The notes beneath the pieces were generated by a model, which had not been told where the DNA came from, did not search any database, and was given only the letters and a program-made list of their open reading frames with translations. Below are positions 1 to 9,217 of a stretch of DNA of 42,471 nucleotides, in pieces (positions within the stretch are counted from its first letter, which is position 1; the number at the start of each line of letters is the position of its first letter). The DNA comes from an uncultured Pelagibacteraceae bacterium (GTDB lineage: Bacteria; Pseudomonadota; Alphaproteobacteria; Pelagibacterales; Pelagibacteraceae). The stretch is from the NCBI GenBank assembly GCA_902583455.1, contig CACHVY010000005.1, positions 1-42,471 on the forward strand, written 5' to 3'. A program made the position numbers and the translations under genes.

Positions 1-936
1 AATCTAAAAGTTAGTGTTTTAAATAATAATGACAAACTCAGCAAATTAGATATTAGGAATGATAAAAATAACTATATTATAAATAGTCAAATTTTTGATG
101 GATCAAAATTAGTTGACGAAATTTTATTTTCAAAAGAAGAAGGTAGTTTTTTTGATTTATTCGATAATTTAAATACTAACGTATCAATAAAAGTTGCAAC
201 AGCATATTTAAATAATGAGGATTATCTCGAGTCCCTTGACTCAAACTTAATTGTAAAAAATAACAAAATTTTTGATTTGAATTTATTATCTAAATTCCCT
301 AATAACGAAGAGTTTAAAGTTTCTATTAAGACAAACCAAAGCAAAGAAAAGATTACAACAGTTTTTACTAATTATGCAAAACCTTTGGTGAAAAAATATA
401 AATTTATAAAAGGTTTTGATGGAGGAGCTCTAGATTTCTACTCTGTTTCAAAGAATAAAATAACTAATTCAAATTTAAAATTATATGACTTCAAATTAAA
501 TGAAGTACCTGCACTTACTAAATTATTAACTTTAGCTTCTTTGCAAGGTATAGCTGATTTATTATCTGGTGAGGGAATAAGATTTAATGAATTCGAAATG
601 AAGTTTAATAAGAATAATGGTTTAATGACAATTGAAGAGATCTATTCTCTTGGCCCCTCAATTTCAGTTTTAATGGAAGGTTATATTCAAAAAGATGATT
701 TAGTTAGTTTAAGAGGAACTTTGGTCCCAGCTACTACTATAAATAAAGCAATAGGTTCAATACCCGTATTGGGGGACATATTAGTTGGAAAAAAAGCAGG
801 CGAAGGAGTTTTTGGAGTAAGTTTTAAAATAAAAGGATACCCCAAAAATTTAAAAACTACTGTCAATCCGATTAAAACACTAACACCAAGATTTATTACA
901 AGAACGCTTGAAAAGATAAAAAAAGCTAATCAGTAA
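1..936 (+). CDS. AsmA/YhdP-like (DUF3971-type) protein, C-terminal part only
   Basis: The frame is open from the first base to the TAA at 934-936, so this is the last 311 residues of a gene that begins before the window; the internal TTG at 277 is not a convincing start. The end resembles AsmA-like C-terminal domains of large inner-membrane proteins thought to take part in envelope lipid or outer-membrane homeostasis: a segment around GSIPVLGDILVGKKAGEG, then a short basic tail (TRTLEKIKKANQ). There are no cysteines or enzyme motifs in the visible part. It converges on tyrS and overlaps its 3' end by 11 bases. The family call rests on the C-terminal pattern alone, so it is moderate; the exact substrate is unknown. 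Confidence 0.6.
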   Translation, partial: NLKVSVLNNNDKLSKLDIRNDKNNYIINSQIFDGSKLVDEILFSKEEGSFFDLFDNLNTNVSIKVATAYLNNEDYLESLDSNLIVKNNKIFDLNLLSKFPNNEEFKVSIKTNQSKEKITTVFTNYAKPLVKKYKFIKGFDGGALDFYSVSKNKITNSNLKLYDFKLNEVPALTKLLTLASLQGIADLLSGEGIRFNEFEMKFNKNNGLMTIEEIYSLGPSISVLMEGYIQKDDLVSLRGTLVPATTINKAIGSIPVLGDILVGKKAGEGVFGVSFKIKGYPKNLKTTVNPIKTLTPRFITRTLEKIKKANQ

Positions 937-2158
937 TTTTAAATAAAACGTGGTTTTTCTTACCGTGTGATAATTTCAATATATTATCTTTAAAATCATT
1001 AATAGTAATATTAGCAACTTGTTTATCAATAGTATTATTATTAACTTTTATACCAAAGTTTTTTATTGCTCTTCTAACTTCACTTTTTGATTTTAATAAA
1101 TTTGATTTGATTACTAAATCAATAATATTAATACTATTAATTTCAACTTTTTTTAGTTTTATAACGGGTAGGTCGTCACCAAAAGATCCTGCTGTAAATG
1201 TTTTTTCAGCAGTTTCAGCAGCTTTTTTTGCAGCAGCTTTCCCATGTAACATTGCAGTAGTTTCGTTAGCTAATAATATTTTTAATTCATTAATATTTTT
1301 ATTTTTTATAATCTCAATTTCAGAGACTTTTTTATTAGTAAACATTTTCAAAAATTTTATAACATCACGATCGTCCGTATTTCTCCAAAATTGCCAGTAA
1401 TCATATGGAGATAATAAATTTTTATCTAACCATACTGCACCTTTTTCGGTCTTTCCCATTTTCGCTCCTGATGCCAAAGTTATTAATGGCGTAGTCAATC
1501 CAAAAGCTTGTTTACCAAGGCTTCTTTTTATTAAATCAACACCATTAACAATATTTCCCCATTGATCGGAACCACCAATCTGTAGAATACAGCCACTTTT
1601 TTTATTTAATTCTAAAAAATCGTAAGCTTGCAAAATCATATAATTAAATTCCATATAACTTAAAGATTGCTCTCTATCTAATCTCAACTTAACACTATCG
1701 AAACTCAACATTTTATTTATAGTAAAATGTTTGCCGATTTCTCTTAAAAATTTAATATAATTCAATTTTCCAAGCCACTTTAAATTGTTTACGAAAATTG
1801 GTTTTGTTTTAATATTTTTATTATCTAAAAAAATATTAAAAACTTTTTTTATATTTTTAATATTTTTATTTATTTCTTTAGTAGACAAAATTTTTCTTGT
1901 TTCCTCTTTACCTGATGGATCTCCAATCATCGTAGTTCCACCACCTAACAATACAATTGGTTTATGCCCGTGTCTTTGAAGCATTCTTAAACACATTATT
2001 TGCAATAAACTGCCTACATGCAAACTTTGAGCTGTACAATCAAAACCGATATATGCATTGATTTTTTTACTGTTCATCAAATTGTCCAGCTCATCAGAAT
2101 TAGTGCATTGATTAAAATACTCTCTTTCTTTAAACTCAGATATAAATGAATTTTTCAT
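926..2158 (-). CDS. tyrS: tyrosyl-tRNA synthetase
   Basis: Class I aminoacyl-tRNA synthetase that charges tRNA-Tyr with tyrosine in the cytoplasm. The 410-residue length fits bacterial TyrRS. Visible signatures are the HIGH-like HVGS at residues 47-50, the GGSDQWGN tyrosine-site motif at about 195-202, and the KMSKS-like KMGKT at 233-237. The C-terminal 65 residues look like an S4 RNA-binding domain. The ATG at 2158 gives the standard N-terminus. The gene is divergent from anmK with 59 bases between them and overlaps the upstream AsmA-like gene tail to tail. Pairing of tyrS with anmK is common in proteobacteria. Nothing is missing. Confidence 0.97.
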   Translation of the reverse strand: MKNSFISEFKEREYFNQCTNSDELDNLMNSKKINAYIGFDCTAQSLHVGSLLQIMCLRMLQRHGHKPIVLLGGGTTMIGDPSGKEETRKILSTKEINKNIKNIKKVFNIFLDNKNIKTKPIFVNNLKWLGKLNYIKFLREIGKHFTINKMLSFDSVKLRLDREQSLSYMEFNYMILQAYDFLELNKKSGCILQIGGSDQWGNIVNGVDLIKRSLGKQAFGLTTPLITLASGAKMGKTEKGAVWLDKNLLSPYDYWQFWRNTDDRDVIKFLKMFTNKKVSEIEIIKNKNINELKILLANETTAMLHGKAAAKKAAETAEKTFTAGSFGDDLPVIKLKKVEINSINIIDLVIKSNLLKSKSEVRRAIKNFGIKVNNNTIDKQVANITINDFKDNILKLSHGKKNHVLFKITD

Positions 2159-2217
2159 TTTTTAAATTATTACTAATAATTCAATATACTTATTTTAAAT
2201 TGATTGAAAAATAAATT

Positions 2218-3345
2218 GTGAACAAATCTCTTAATTGTTTAGGCTTAATGAGTGGTACTTCTGGCGATGGTGTTGATGCTTCTATAATCAATTCTGACGG
2301 CGAAGGACATTATAAAGTTTTGATCAACAAATACTTTCAATATTCAGATGGAATCTCACAAAATATCTTTAGATTAAAAAGAAATATTAATAAAATTGAC
2401 GATGTAAAAAAATTTAGCGTAGAAATTGATGAATTGGAGAGAAAAATAACTTTATTTCATTCAAATGTTGTTTCAAATTTTACTAAAAATGAAGAATTTA
2501 AAATAGATTTAATTGGTTTTCATGGGCAAACAATATTACACAGTCCAAAAAATAGATATTCAAAACAACTTGGTGATGGAAACTTATTATCTCAGCTTTC
2601 AAAAAAAAAGGTTATTTACAACTTCAGACAAAATGATCTATTAAATGGTGGCGACGGCGCTCCTCTGTCACCAATCTTTCATCAAATAATTGTCAAAGAA
2701 AAAAAAATTGATTTACCAGTTTGTATCTTAAATATTGGTGGAATATCTAATTTGACTTTAATTAAAGACTTAAAAGAGGAAAATTTAATAAGTAGAGATA
2801 TTGGTCCAGGAAACTGCTTAATTGATGAATGGATAAGACGAAATAAAAAAGGTAATTATGACATTGATGGGGAATTTGCAAACTGTGGTAAAACAAACAA
2901 ATTGATACTCAATCAAGCTCTTGAGGATTTTGAAAACATTCCAATTAAAAATATAAACTCTTTTGATGTAAACGATTTTGAAATAAATTTTTTAAGAGGT
3001 CTTGATTTGGAAGATGGCGCTTCAACCATAACTGATTTTACGAGCAGTATTATTGCTAATAAGTTGTTAGAAGTAACTTCAAAATACAACCAAAAAATTT
3101 CTAAAGTAATTTTATGTGGAGGTGGTAGAAAAAATAAAATATTAATCGAAAGAATTAGGAGAGACACTCACAATAAATTTATATTCGAGACAACTGATGA
3201 TTATGGAGTTGATGGTGATTTTGTTGAGTCACAAGCATTTGCTTATCTAGCCATTCGTTCATTTTTAAAACTTCCAATAACTTTTCCTAATACAACGGGA
3301 TGTGAATTGCCTTCAACTGGCGGAATATTAATTAAAAACTTTTAA
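2218..3345 (+). CDS. anmK: anhydro-N-acetylmuramic acid kinase
   Basis: Phosphorylates and opens 1,6-anhydro-MurNAc to MurNAc-6-phosphate during recycling of the bacterium's own peptidoglycan. The 375 residues match AnmK length. Family signatures are GLMSGTSGDGVDAS near the N-terminus (ATP phosphate binding), GFHGQT, NIGGISNLT, RDIGPGNCLIDEW and the late CGGGRKN motif. The start is a GTG at 2218; no ATG upstream fits and the GTG puts the GLMSGTS motif close to the N-terminus as expected. It is divergent from tyrS and its last bases overlap the convergent hydrolase gene by 4 bases. Confidence 0.95.
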   Translation: MNKSLNCLGLMSGTSGDGVDASIINSDGEGHYKVLINKYFQYSDGISQNIFRLKRNINKIDDVKKFSVEIDELERKITLFHSNVVSNFTKNEEFKIDLIGFHGQTILHSPKNRYSKQLGDGNLLSQLSKKKVIYNFRQNDLLNGGDGAPLSPIFHQIIVKEKKIDLPVCILNIGGISNLTLIKDLKEENLISRDIGPGNCLIDEWIRRNKKGNYDIDGEFANCGKTNKLILNQALEDFENIPIKNINSFDVNDFEINFLRGLDLEDGASTITDFTSSIIANKLLEVTSKYNQKISKVILCGGGRKNKILIERIRRDTHNKFIFETTDDYGVDGDFVESQAFAYLAIRSFLKLPITFPNTTGCELPSTGGILIKNF

Positions 3346-3998
3346 AATAAAGCTGACTCTTTTTGAATATATTTATCTAAAACTTTTCTCAAACTATTTT
3401 CAGATTTAGTAAAAAAATGATTAGCATCTGAAACAGATTGAAAATCTACTTTAATTCCTTTCTGAGAGGATAATCTTTTATTAAGTTCGTTAATATGATC
3501 TACTGGAACTAATTCATCTTTTTTTCCATAAACCATTAATCCTGAGGTTGGACAGGGCGATAAAAATGAAAAATCATATACGTTAGGCTGAGGTGAAATT
3601 GAGATAAATCTATTTATTTCTGGTCTTCTCATTAAAAGTTGCATTGAAATTAGAGATCCGAAAGAAAAACCAGCAACCCAACATTGGGAATTATCAAAGT
3701 TTTCTCTTTCAATCCAGTCTAGTGCTGCAGCAGCATCAGCAAGTTCACCCTGACCATTATCAAACTCTCCATCACTTTTTCCAACACCCCTGAAATTTAC
3801 ACGACAAACTGAAAATCCATTATCCATAAATGCATGAAATGTTTCAACTACAACTTTATTATTCATTGTACCTCCATATTGAGGATGAGGTTGTAAAACT
3901 AAAGCAATTGGAGAAGTTATTTTTTGATTTTTAAAATATTTTGCCTCTAATCTTCCGGCTGGTCCAGGAATAAATATTTCTATAATTTTATTATCCAT
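3342..3998 (-). CDS. alpha/beta hydrolase (dienelactone-hydrolase/YqiA-like)
   Basis: A 218-residue cytoplasmic serine hydrolase. The nucleophile elbow GFSFG places Ser at 112; a likely acid is the Asp in YGKKDELVP (about 161) and the base is His194 in DANHFF. The HPQYGGTMNN and NFRGVGKSDG motifs are typical of a widespread small hydrolase family in alphaproteobacteria whose substrate is unknown. The start at 3998 lies only 9 bases from a Fur-box-like sequence at 4008-4022, so this gene, divergent from iscR, is a candidate for iron control. A substrate cannot be read from the sequence. Confidence 0.85.
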   Translation of the reverse strand: MDNKIIEIFIPGPAGRLEAKYFKNQKITSPIALVLQPHPQYGGTMNNKVVVETFHAFMDNGFSVCRVNFRGVGKSDGEFDNGQGELADAAAALDWIERENFDNSQCWVAGFSFGSLISMQLLMRRPEINRFISISPQPNVYDFSFLSPCPTSGLMVYGKKDELVPVDHINELNKRLSSQKGIKVDFQSVSDANHFFTKSENSLRKVLDKYIQKESALF

Positions 3999-4007
3999 AT
4001 TTGTTAA

Positions 4008-4022
4008 TGATAACTATTATCA
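4008..4022. promoter_or_regulatory. Fur-box-like site 1
   Basis: The 15-mer TGATAACTATTATCA is a perfect 6-3-6 inverted repeat. It matches the classical Fur 7-1-7 consensus TGATAATnATTATCA at 13 of 14 defined positions. It sits just upstream of the hydrolase start and about 95 bases before the iscR -35 box. Part of it belongs to a 14-base direct repeat TTTGTTAATGATAA at 4000-4013, repeated at 4031-4044. Fur is inferred from the motif only; Fur motifs in alphaproteobacteria can differ, and a related Fur-family regulator could use it. Confidence 0.6.
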
Positions 4023-4038
4023 AAAAAATTTTTGTTAA

Positions 4039-4053
4039 TGATAATTGTTCTCA
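4039..4053. promoter_or_regulatory. Fur-box-like site 2
   Basis: The 15-mer TGATAATTGTTCTCA matches the Fur 7-1-7 consensus at 12 of 14 defined positions and repeats site 1 exactly 31 bases downstream, close to three helical turns. The matched spacing places the two sites on the same DNA face, as expected for cooperative binding. It lies between the hydrolase gene and the iscR-suf promoter. Confidence 0.55.
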
Positions 4054-4110
4054 CAAAAAAACTTTATTTATCATAACGGGGTGACAAAATGCGAGTCTTT
4101 TTAATTTCAA

Positions 4111-4135
4111 AAACTTGACTATTTTGGTCGGGTAT
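4111..4135 (+). promoter_or_regulatory. IscR type 1 binding site
   Basis: Read against the type 1 IscR consensus ATASYYGACTRNWWYAGTCRRSTAT (written from memory of the E. coli motif), this 25-base stretch agrees at 23 of 25 positions; the misses are an A at position 2 and a G at position 16. It covers the -35 box and most of the spacer of the iscR promoter, the arrangement expected for autorepression by the [2Fe-2S] form of IscR. Confidence 0.8.
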
Positions 4136-4144
4136 ATATATAAG
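4115..4144 (+). promoter_or_regulatory. iscR-suf operon promoter
   Basis: A -35 box TTGACT (4115-4120) is followed after 16 bases by TATATA (4137-4142), or after 18 by TATAAG (4139-4144). Transcription would begin near 4149-4151, giving a leader of only about 12-14 bases before the iscR ATG, with no Shine-Dalgarno sequence. The IscR site overlaps it. Confidence 0.7.
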
Positions 4145-4162
4145 TCGCATAAATAAACGATT

Positions 4163-4585
4163 ATGAAGCTAAATACTAAATCAAGATATGCTGTAATGGC
4201 TCTAGCTGATATGGCTATTTTTTCAGATAAAAAAGCAGTTAGTTTGAGAGATATTTCATTAAGACAAGGCATATCTTTGCTTTATTTGGAGCAAATATTT
4301 TTAAGATTAAAAAAAAATAAAATTGTAAATAGCGTGAGAGGTATTAACGGCGGTTACACATTTGTTAAAAGTCCTAAAGAATTAAAAATTTCAGATATAC
4401 TATTAGCGCTAGATCAAAAAGTTAAAACAATAGGATGTAAAAAAGACTCCAAGAAATCTTGTAATGGTAAAAGCACTAAATGTATTACTCATAATTTTTG
4501 GGATGAATTAGATCTTCATATAAATAGTTTTTTTGAAAATAAAAGATTAAGTGACTTATTAAAAAATAAAGAGGTGAGACTATAA
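4163..4585 (+). CDS. iscR: Rrf2-family Fe-S sensing repressor IscR
   Basis: A 140-residue winged-helix Rrf2 regulator that senses Fe-S cluster status and controls the downstream suf genes. The N-terminus (MKLNTKSRYAVMALADMA) and RGINGGYTF wing are typical IscR. Cluster ligands are present as Cys92, Cys100 and Cys107 with His110; the cysteine loops are slightly longer than in E. coli IscR (92, 98, 104, His107). A type 1 IscR site overlaps the gene's own promoter, which supports autoregulation. It is first in an eight-gene operon; sufB starts on the base after its stop, preceded by GAGGTGAG (4571-4578). RirA, also Rrf2, is the main alternative, but the operator match favours IscR. Confidence 0.9.
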   Translation: MKLNTKSRYAVMALADMAIFSDKKAVSLRDISLRQGISLLYLEQIFLRLKKNKIVNSVRGINGGYTFVKSPKELKISDILLALDQKVKTIGCKKDSKKSCNGKSTKCITHNFWDELDLHINSFFENKRLSDLLKNKEVRL

Positions 4586-6022
4586 ATGAGAGATAAACAA
4601 ATAGAAGATTTAAAAGATTACAAATATGGTTTTTCAACTGATATTGAAAACTTTAAAGCTCCAAAAGGATTAAATGAAGATGTAATTAAGTTTATATCAA
4701 ATATCAAAAAAGAACCTAAATGGTTACTAGAATGGAGACTCAAAGCTTTTGAAAGACTAAAAGTTTTAAAAGAACCAGATTGGCAAAAACCGAAATATCC
4801 AAAAATAGATTATCAAGATCTGTATTATTATTCAGCTCCAAAAAGCTTTAAAGATAAACCAAAAAGTCTTGATGAGTTAGATCCAAAATTACTTGAAACT
4901 TATCAAAAGTTAGGAATTCCACTTAATGAACAAAAAAGATTAAACGGGATAGCCGTTGACGCAGTTTTCGACTCAGTTTCTGTAGCCACAACTTTTAAAG
5001 AAACTTTAACAAAACAAGGGATAATATTTTGTTCAATTTCTGAAGCTGTACAAAAACATCCAGAATTAGTAAAAAAATATTTAGGTACAGTTATACCTTT
5101 AACAGATCATTTTTTTGCAACACTTAACTCAGCTGTATTTACCGATGGATCATTTGTTTATATTCCACCAGGAGTAAGATGTCCTATGGAGTTATCAACA
5201 TATTTTAGAATTAATGCTTCTGATACAGGTCAATTTGAGAGGACTTTAATTATTGCTGATAAAGGAAGTTATGTAAGTTATCTAGAAGGATGTACTGCGC
5301 CAATGCGGGATGAAAATCAATTACATGCTGCTAATGTAGAACTTATTGCTTTGGATGATGCAGAAATAAAATATTCTACTGTTCAAAATTGGTATCCAGG
5401 AGACAAGGACGGCAAAGGTGGAATTTATAACTTTGTTACAAAACGAGGTCTATGTAAAGGCAAGAACTCAAAAATTTCATGGACTCAAGTTGAAACAGGA
5501 TCTGCAATTACTTGGAAATATCCGAGCTGTATTTTAAAAGGTGATAACTCAATTGGTGAATTTTATTCAATTGCTATTACTAACAATCATCAAAAAGCTG
5601 ACACAGGCACAAAGATGATACACCTTGGAAAAAATACAAAGAGTAAAATTATTTCAAAAGGTATAAGTGCGGGTTTTTCAGACATGACTTATAGGGGTCT
5701 GGTAGATATTTCCCCAAAAGCTACAAATTCAAATAATTTCACTCAATGCGACTCATTGTTAATGGGTAATAAATGTGGAGCACACACCGTTCCATATATT
5801 AAAAATAAAAACTCAGACTCTAATATTGCTCATGAGGCAACAACATCAAAAATTAGCGAGGAACAATTACATTATTGTCAGCAAAGAGGATTAAATCCAG
5901 AAGAAGCAGTTGGGTTGATAGTAAATGGTTTTTGTAAAGAAGTATTACAACAGTTGCCAATGGAATTTGCAGTCGAAGCTCAAAAGTTAGTTGGTATTAG
6001 TTTAGAAGGAAGTGTTGGCTAA
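4586..6022 (+). CDS. sufB: Fe-S assembly scaffold protein SufB
   Basis: Core subunit of the SufBC2D complex, which builds Fe-S clusters on a scaffold in the cytoplasm. The 478 residues compare with about 495 in E. coli. Conserved blocks are [20 protein letters not shown] mid-protein, YLEGCTAPM, and the C-terminal TQCDSLLMG ... GAHTVPYI ... [14 protein letters not shown] region that carries the beta-helix core and cysteines. A Shine-Dalgarno GAGGTGAG lies just upstream, and its stop overlaps the sufC start by one base (TAATG), so translation is coupled. Confidence 0.97.
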   Translation: MRDKQIEDLKDYKYGFSTDIENFKAPKGLNEDVIKFISNIKKEPKWLLEWRLKAFERLKVLKEPDWQKPKYPKIDYQDLYYYSAPKSFKDKPKSLDELDPKLLETYQKLGIPLNEQKRLNGIAVDAVFDSVSVATTFKETLTKQGIIFCSISEAVQKHPELVKKYLGTVIPLTDHFFATLNSAVFTDGSFVYIPPGVRCPMELSTYFRINASDTGQFERTLIIADKGSYVSYLEGCTAPMRDENQLHAANVELIALDDAEIKYSTVQNWYPGDKDGKGGIYNFVTKRGLCKGKNSKISWTQVETGSAITWKYPSCILKGDNSIGEFYSIAITNNHQKADTGTKMIHLGKNTKSKIISKGISAGFSDMTYRGLVDISPKATNSNNFTQCDSLLMGNKCGAHTVPYIKNKNSDSNIAHEATTSKISEEQLHYCQQRGLNPEEAVGLIVNGFCKEVLQQLPMEFAVEAQKLVGISLEGSVG

Positions 6023-6756
6023 TGTTAAAAATTAATAATCTAAGTGCAAAAATTGAAAATAAATCTATTTTGCAGGATTTCAAATTAGAGATTAATCCTG
6101 GCGAAGTTCACGCAATAATGGGCCCAAATGGCTCAGGTAAAAGCACACTATCTAATATTTTATCTGGAAAAAAAGGATACGATGTAACAGGAGAGGTTTT
6201 GTTTGAAAATAATGATTTATTTTCATTAGAAACTGAAGAACGTGCACACAAGGGAATTTTTTTAGCTTTTCAATACCCTTTAGAGATACCAGGGGTTAAT
6301 ACCAATGTTTTTTTAAAAACTTCATTAAATGCAATAAAAAAGGCAAGAGGCGAAAAAGAATTGGATGCAATACAGTTTTTAAAACTTGTTAAAGAAAAAG
6401 CAAAAGAACTTAAATTTGATGAAGAAAAATTAGGCAGACAACTTAATGTTGGTTTTTCTGGTGGAGAAAAAAAGAAAAATGAAATTCTTCAAATGTCTAT
6501 TTTAAATCCAAAACTTTCTATTCTAGATGAAACAGACTCAGGCTTAGATATTGATGCTCTTAAAACTGTTGCAGATGGTGTTAATGCATTAAGAAAGAAA
6601 AATAACTCTTTTTTAATAATTACTCACTATCAAAGATTACTTGAATACATCAAACCTGATTTTGTTCATGTCTTAATGAACGGAAAAATAATTAAATCTG
6701 GTGGTCCAGAACTAGCACTCGAGCTAGAGAAGAAAGGATATGAAAATATTAATTAA
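6022..6756 (+). CDS. sufC: Suf complex ATPase SufC
   Basis: ABC-type ATPase that drives conformational change of SufBD during cluster assembly; it is cytoplasmic and not a transporter. At 244 residues it shows Walker A GPNGSGKST at 34-42, the SufC-specific signature FSGGEKKKNEI and Walker B SILDETDSGLD. The Q-loop segment FLAFQYPLEIPGV is also diagnostic for SufC. Start and stop abut sufB and sufD (sufD begins on the next base), consistent with fixed stoichiometry. Confidence 0.97.
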   Translation: MLKINNLSAKIENKSILQDFKLEINPGEVHAIMGPNGSGKSTLSNILSGKKGYDVTGEVLFENNDLFSLETEERAHKGIFLAFQYPLEIPGVNTNVFLKTSLNAIKKARGEKELDAIQFLKLVKEKAKELKFDEEKLGRQLNVGFSGGEKKKNEILQMSILNPKLSILDETDSGLDIDALKTVADGVNALRKKNNSFLIITHYQRLLEYIKPDFVHVLMNGKIIKSGGPELALELEKKGYENIN

Positions 6757-8004
6757 ATGGAAGAACAATTAAAAATAGACTTCGAAAAAAAGTTAAAAGA
6801 TTTCTCATATTCTGACCAGGAAAAAAAGTTTAAGGAGACTAACTTCAAGGAATTTCTTAAAAATGGATTTCCTAATAGAAAGTTAGAGAATTGGAAATTT
6901 TCTGATCTAAATCAAATAATTAAAAACAATATTGGCGAGTTAACCTTCTACAACGATTATAAAAAGGAAAATCAAATTGATAAAATCGAATTAATAAGTG
7001 AGTTAGAGCATAATAAAATTATTATAGTTGATGGAAAAATTGAAAAAATAGATTTTAAGTTTGAAGATAAAGATAAAATTGATGTTTTAGTTGAACAGAG
7101 TGAAGAAACTATTAAAGAAAATATTAATTCACTAATTAACCTAAACAACGCTTTTTCTAATAAATTCTGCAAGATTATTATTAAAAAAAATTATAGTTTA
7201 AAAAAACCTTTAATTATTTATCACTCAACAAATAAAAATACACAATCAAAAAATACTAATTCGAGAATTGATTTTAAGTTAGAGGAAAATGCATGTTTAA
7301 GACTAATTGATATTTTCAAGGACAATTCAGAGAAAAATTTTCTTAATATTTATTATAATTTTGAATTAGATAAATCATCAATATTAAAAAACTATAAAAT
7401 AGATAAAGCAATAAATAATAATGTTAAATATTCATATAATAATGTGAAACAGGAAGCTAATAGCATTTCTGAAACTTTTATATTATCTAGTGGTTCAAAA
7501 TTTTTCAAAAATGAAATTAATTGCGATCTTCAAGGTCAGCACTCTTCAGCTTTTGTAAATGGGATTTTTGATTTAGATGATGAAAATCACCATGAAATAA
7601 AATCAAATATTAATCACTTAGTAGAAAATACTAAAAGTTATCAATTAGTAAAAAGTGTATTAGAAAAAAAATCTAAAGCTGTTTATCAAGGAAAAATTTT
7701 TGTAAGTTCTGAGGCTCAAAAAACAGACGGTTATCAATTAAGTAACGCAATACTTTTAAGTGAAAATTCAGAGTTTAATGCTAAACCTGAATTAGAGATT
7801 TATGCTGATGATGTAAAATGTTCTCATGGATCCTCATCAGGAAGTCTAGATGAGAACTCAATATTTTATCTAATGTCTAGAGGATTAAATTATAAGGAAG
7901 CAAAAAAACTTCTTATCAATGGTTTTTTATTAGATGTCATTGAAAAAATTACAGATGAAGAGATTAAAAATCTAATTAAGGATTTATTGGGAGTTAAACA
8001 ATGA
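6757..8004 (+). CDS. sufD: Fe-S assembly protein SufD
   Basis: Partner of SufB in the SufBC2D scaffold. The 415 residues diverge at the N-terminus, which is lysine and glutamate rich, but the C-terminal half has the SufB/D beta-helix pattern and the conserved DDVKCSHGSSSGSLD motif, where the histidine corresponds to the proposed cluster-site histidine of E. coli SufD. It overlaps sufS by 4 bases (ATGA), and starts directly after the sufC stop. Confidence 0.94.
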   Translation: MEEQLKIDFEKKLKDFSYSDQEKKFKETNFKEFLKNGFPNRKLENWKFSDLNQIIKNNIGELTFYNDYKKENQIDKIELISELEHNKIIIVDGKIEKIDFKFEDKDKIDVLVEQSEETIKENINSLINLNNAFSNKFCKIIIKKNYSLKKPLIIYHSTNKNTQSKNTNSRIDFKLEENACLRLIDIFKDNSEKNFLNIYYNFELDKSSILKNYKIDKAINNNVKYSYNNVKQEANSISETFILSSGSKFFKNEINCDLQGQHSSAFVNGIFDLDDENHHEIKSNINHLVENTKSYQLVKSVLEKKSKAVYQGKIFVSSEAQKTDGYQLSNAILLSENSEFNAKPELEIYADDVKCSHGSSSGSLDENSIFYLMSRGLNYKEAKKLLINGFLLDVIEKITDEEIKNLIKDLLGVKQ

Positions 8005-9215
8005 GCTTAAAAAATATTAAAAAACAATTTCCTATCTTTAGTAATAAAATACAAAATAATGATCTTGTATATTTAGACAGTGCAAATTCCTCACAAAAAC
8101 CCCAAGTAGTTGTAGACAGAATTTATGATTTCTATACCAAGGAATTCTCAAATGTAGGAAGAAGCATTCATTATCTAGCTGTTGCAGCTACTAATTTGTA
8201 TGAGAATACAAGAACTTTAGTTCAAAAATATATTAATGCAAAAGATAAAAACGAAATAGTCTTTACTAAAGGCGCGACAGAGGCAATTAATTTAGTTGCT
8301 AATACATTTGGTCAAAAATATTTAAAAGAGGGTGATGAAGTTCTTCTTACAGAATTAGAACATCACTCAAACTATGTGCCTTGGCATTACCTTAGAAAAT
8401 CAAAAGGTGTAAAAATTAAATTTGCAGAAATGGATGAAAATGGAGATGTAACTTTAGAAACAATTGAAAAAAATATTACTGATAAGACAAAAATTATAGC
8501 TATCACCCATTTATCTAATGTAACTGGCGCGATATTGCCTGTAAAAGAAATTACGAAATTAGCACACTCCAAAAATATTCCAGTTTTAATTGATGGCTGT
8601 CAAGGAGCACCTCATTTAAAGCTTGATATGCAAGATCTTGATTGTGATTTTTATGCAATTTCATGTCATAAAATGTATGGACCTACAGGATTAGGTATTT
8701 TGTATGCTAAAAAAAAATGGCTAGAAGAATTACCCCCGTATCAAGGTGGTGGTGGAATGATAAGAGAAGTCAAAAAAGAAGGAATTACATTTGGAGAATT
8801 ACCAAACAAATATGAAGCTGGAACAATGGCAACCGCTCAAGTCATTGCATTTGGAGAGTCCATTAAGTTTATAAATAAAATTGGAATTGAAAACATTGAA
8901 AAACATGAACGGGAACTAACTGTTTATGGTGAGGAAGTATTAAGAAAAAATAATTCTGTAAAACTTATCGGAAATCCTAAAGATAAAGGATCAGTTTTGT
9001 CATTTACTTTAGACGGTGTTCATCCTCATGATATTGCAACTATTCTTGATGAAGATGGCGTTGCAATTAGAGCTGGCCATCATTGTTGTCAGATTTTGCA
9101 TGAGAAACTTGGTTTATCAGCAACCGCAAGAGCCTCATTAGGAGTATACAATACTAAAGAAGATTTAGATCAACTTAATGAATCATTAAACAAGTGTAAA
9201 AAGATATTCAGTTAA
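8001..9215 (+). CDS. sufS: cysteine desulfurase SufS
   Basis: Type II PLP-dependent cysteine desulfurase that takes sulfur from cysteine as a persulfide for cluster assembly. At 404 residues it carries the PLP lysine Lys224 in SCHKMYGPTG, His121/His122 in the TELEHHSN motif, and the catalytic cysteine at Cys362 in RAGHHC, closely matching E. coli SufS numbering (226 and 364). The next gene codes for a SufU-like protein, the likely sulfur acceptor, since no sufE is present in the operon. Confidence 0.96.
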   Translation: MSLKNIKKQFPIFSNKIQNNDLVYLDSANSSQKPQVVVDRIYDFYTKEFSNVGRSIHYLAVAATNLYENTRTLVQKYINAKDKNEIVFTKGATEAINLVANTFGQKYLKEGDEVLLTELEHHSNYVPWHYLRKSKGVKIKFAEMDENGDVTLETIEKNITDKTKIIAITHLSNVTGAILPVKEITKLAHSKNIPVLIDGCQGAPHLKLDMQDLDCDFYAISCHKMYGPTGLGILYAKKKWLEELPPYQGGGGMIREVKKEGITFGELPNKYEAGTMATAQVIAFGESIKFINKIGIENIEKHERELTVYGEEVLRKNNSVKLIGNPKDKGSVLSFTLDGVHPHDIATILDEDGVAIRAGHHCCQILHEKLGLSATARASLGVYNTKEDLDQLNESLNKCKKIFS

Positions 9216-9217
9216 CA

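Noticed and set aside
1107..1400. Plus-strand open frame inside tyrS
   Set aside because: It is the shadow of the tyrS coding sequence in another frame, with no ribosome site or recognisable protein features.
4083..4097. Possible second IscR site (TGAC ... GAGTC) before iscR
   Set aside because: The two half-sites are offset by two bases from type 1 spacing and the flanks do not match.
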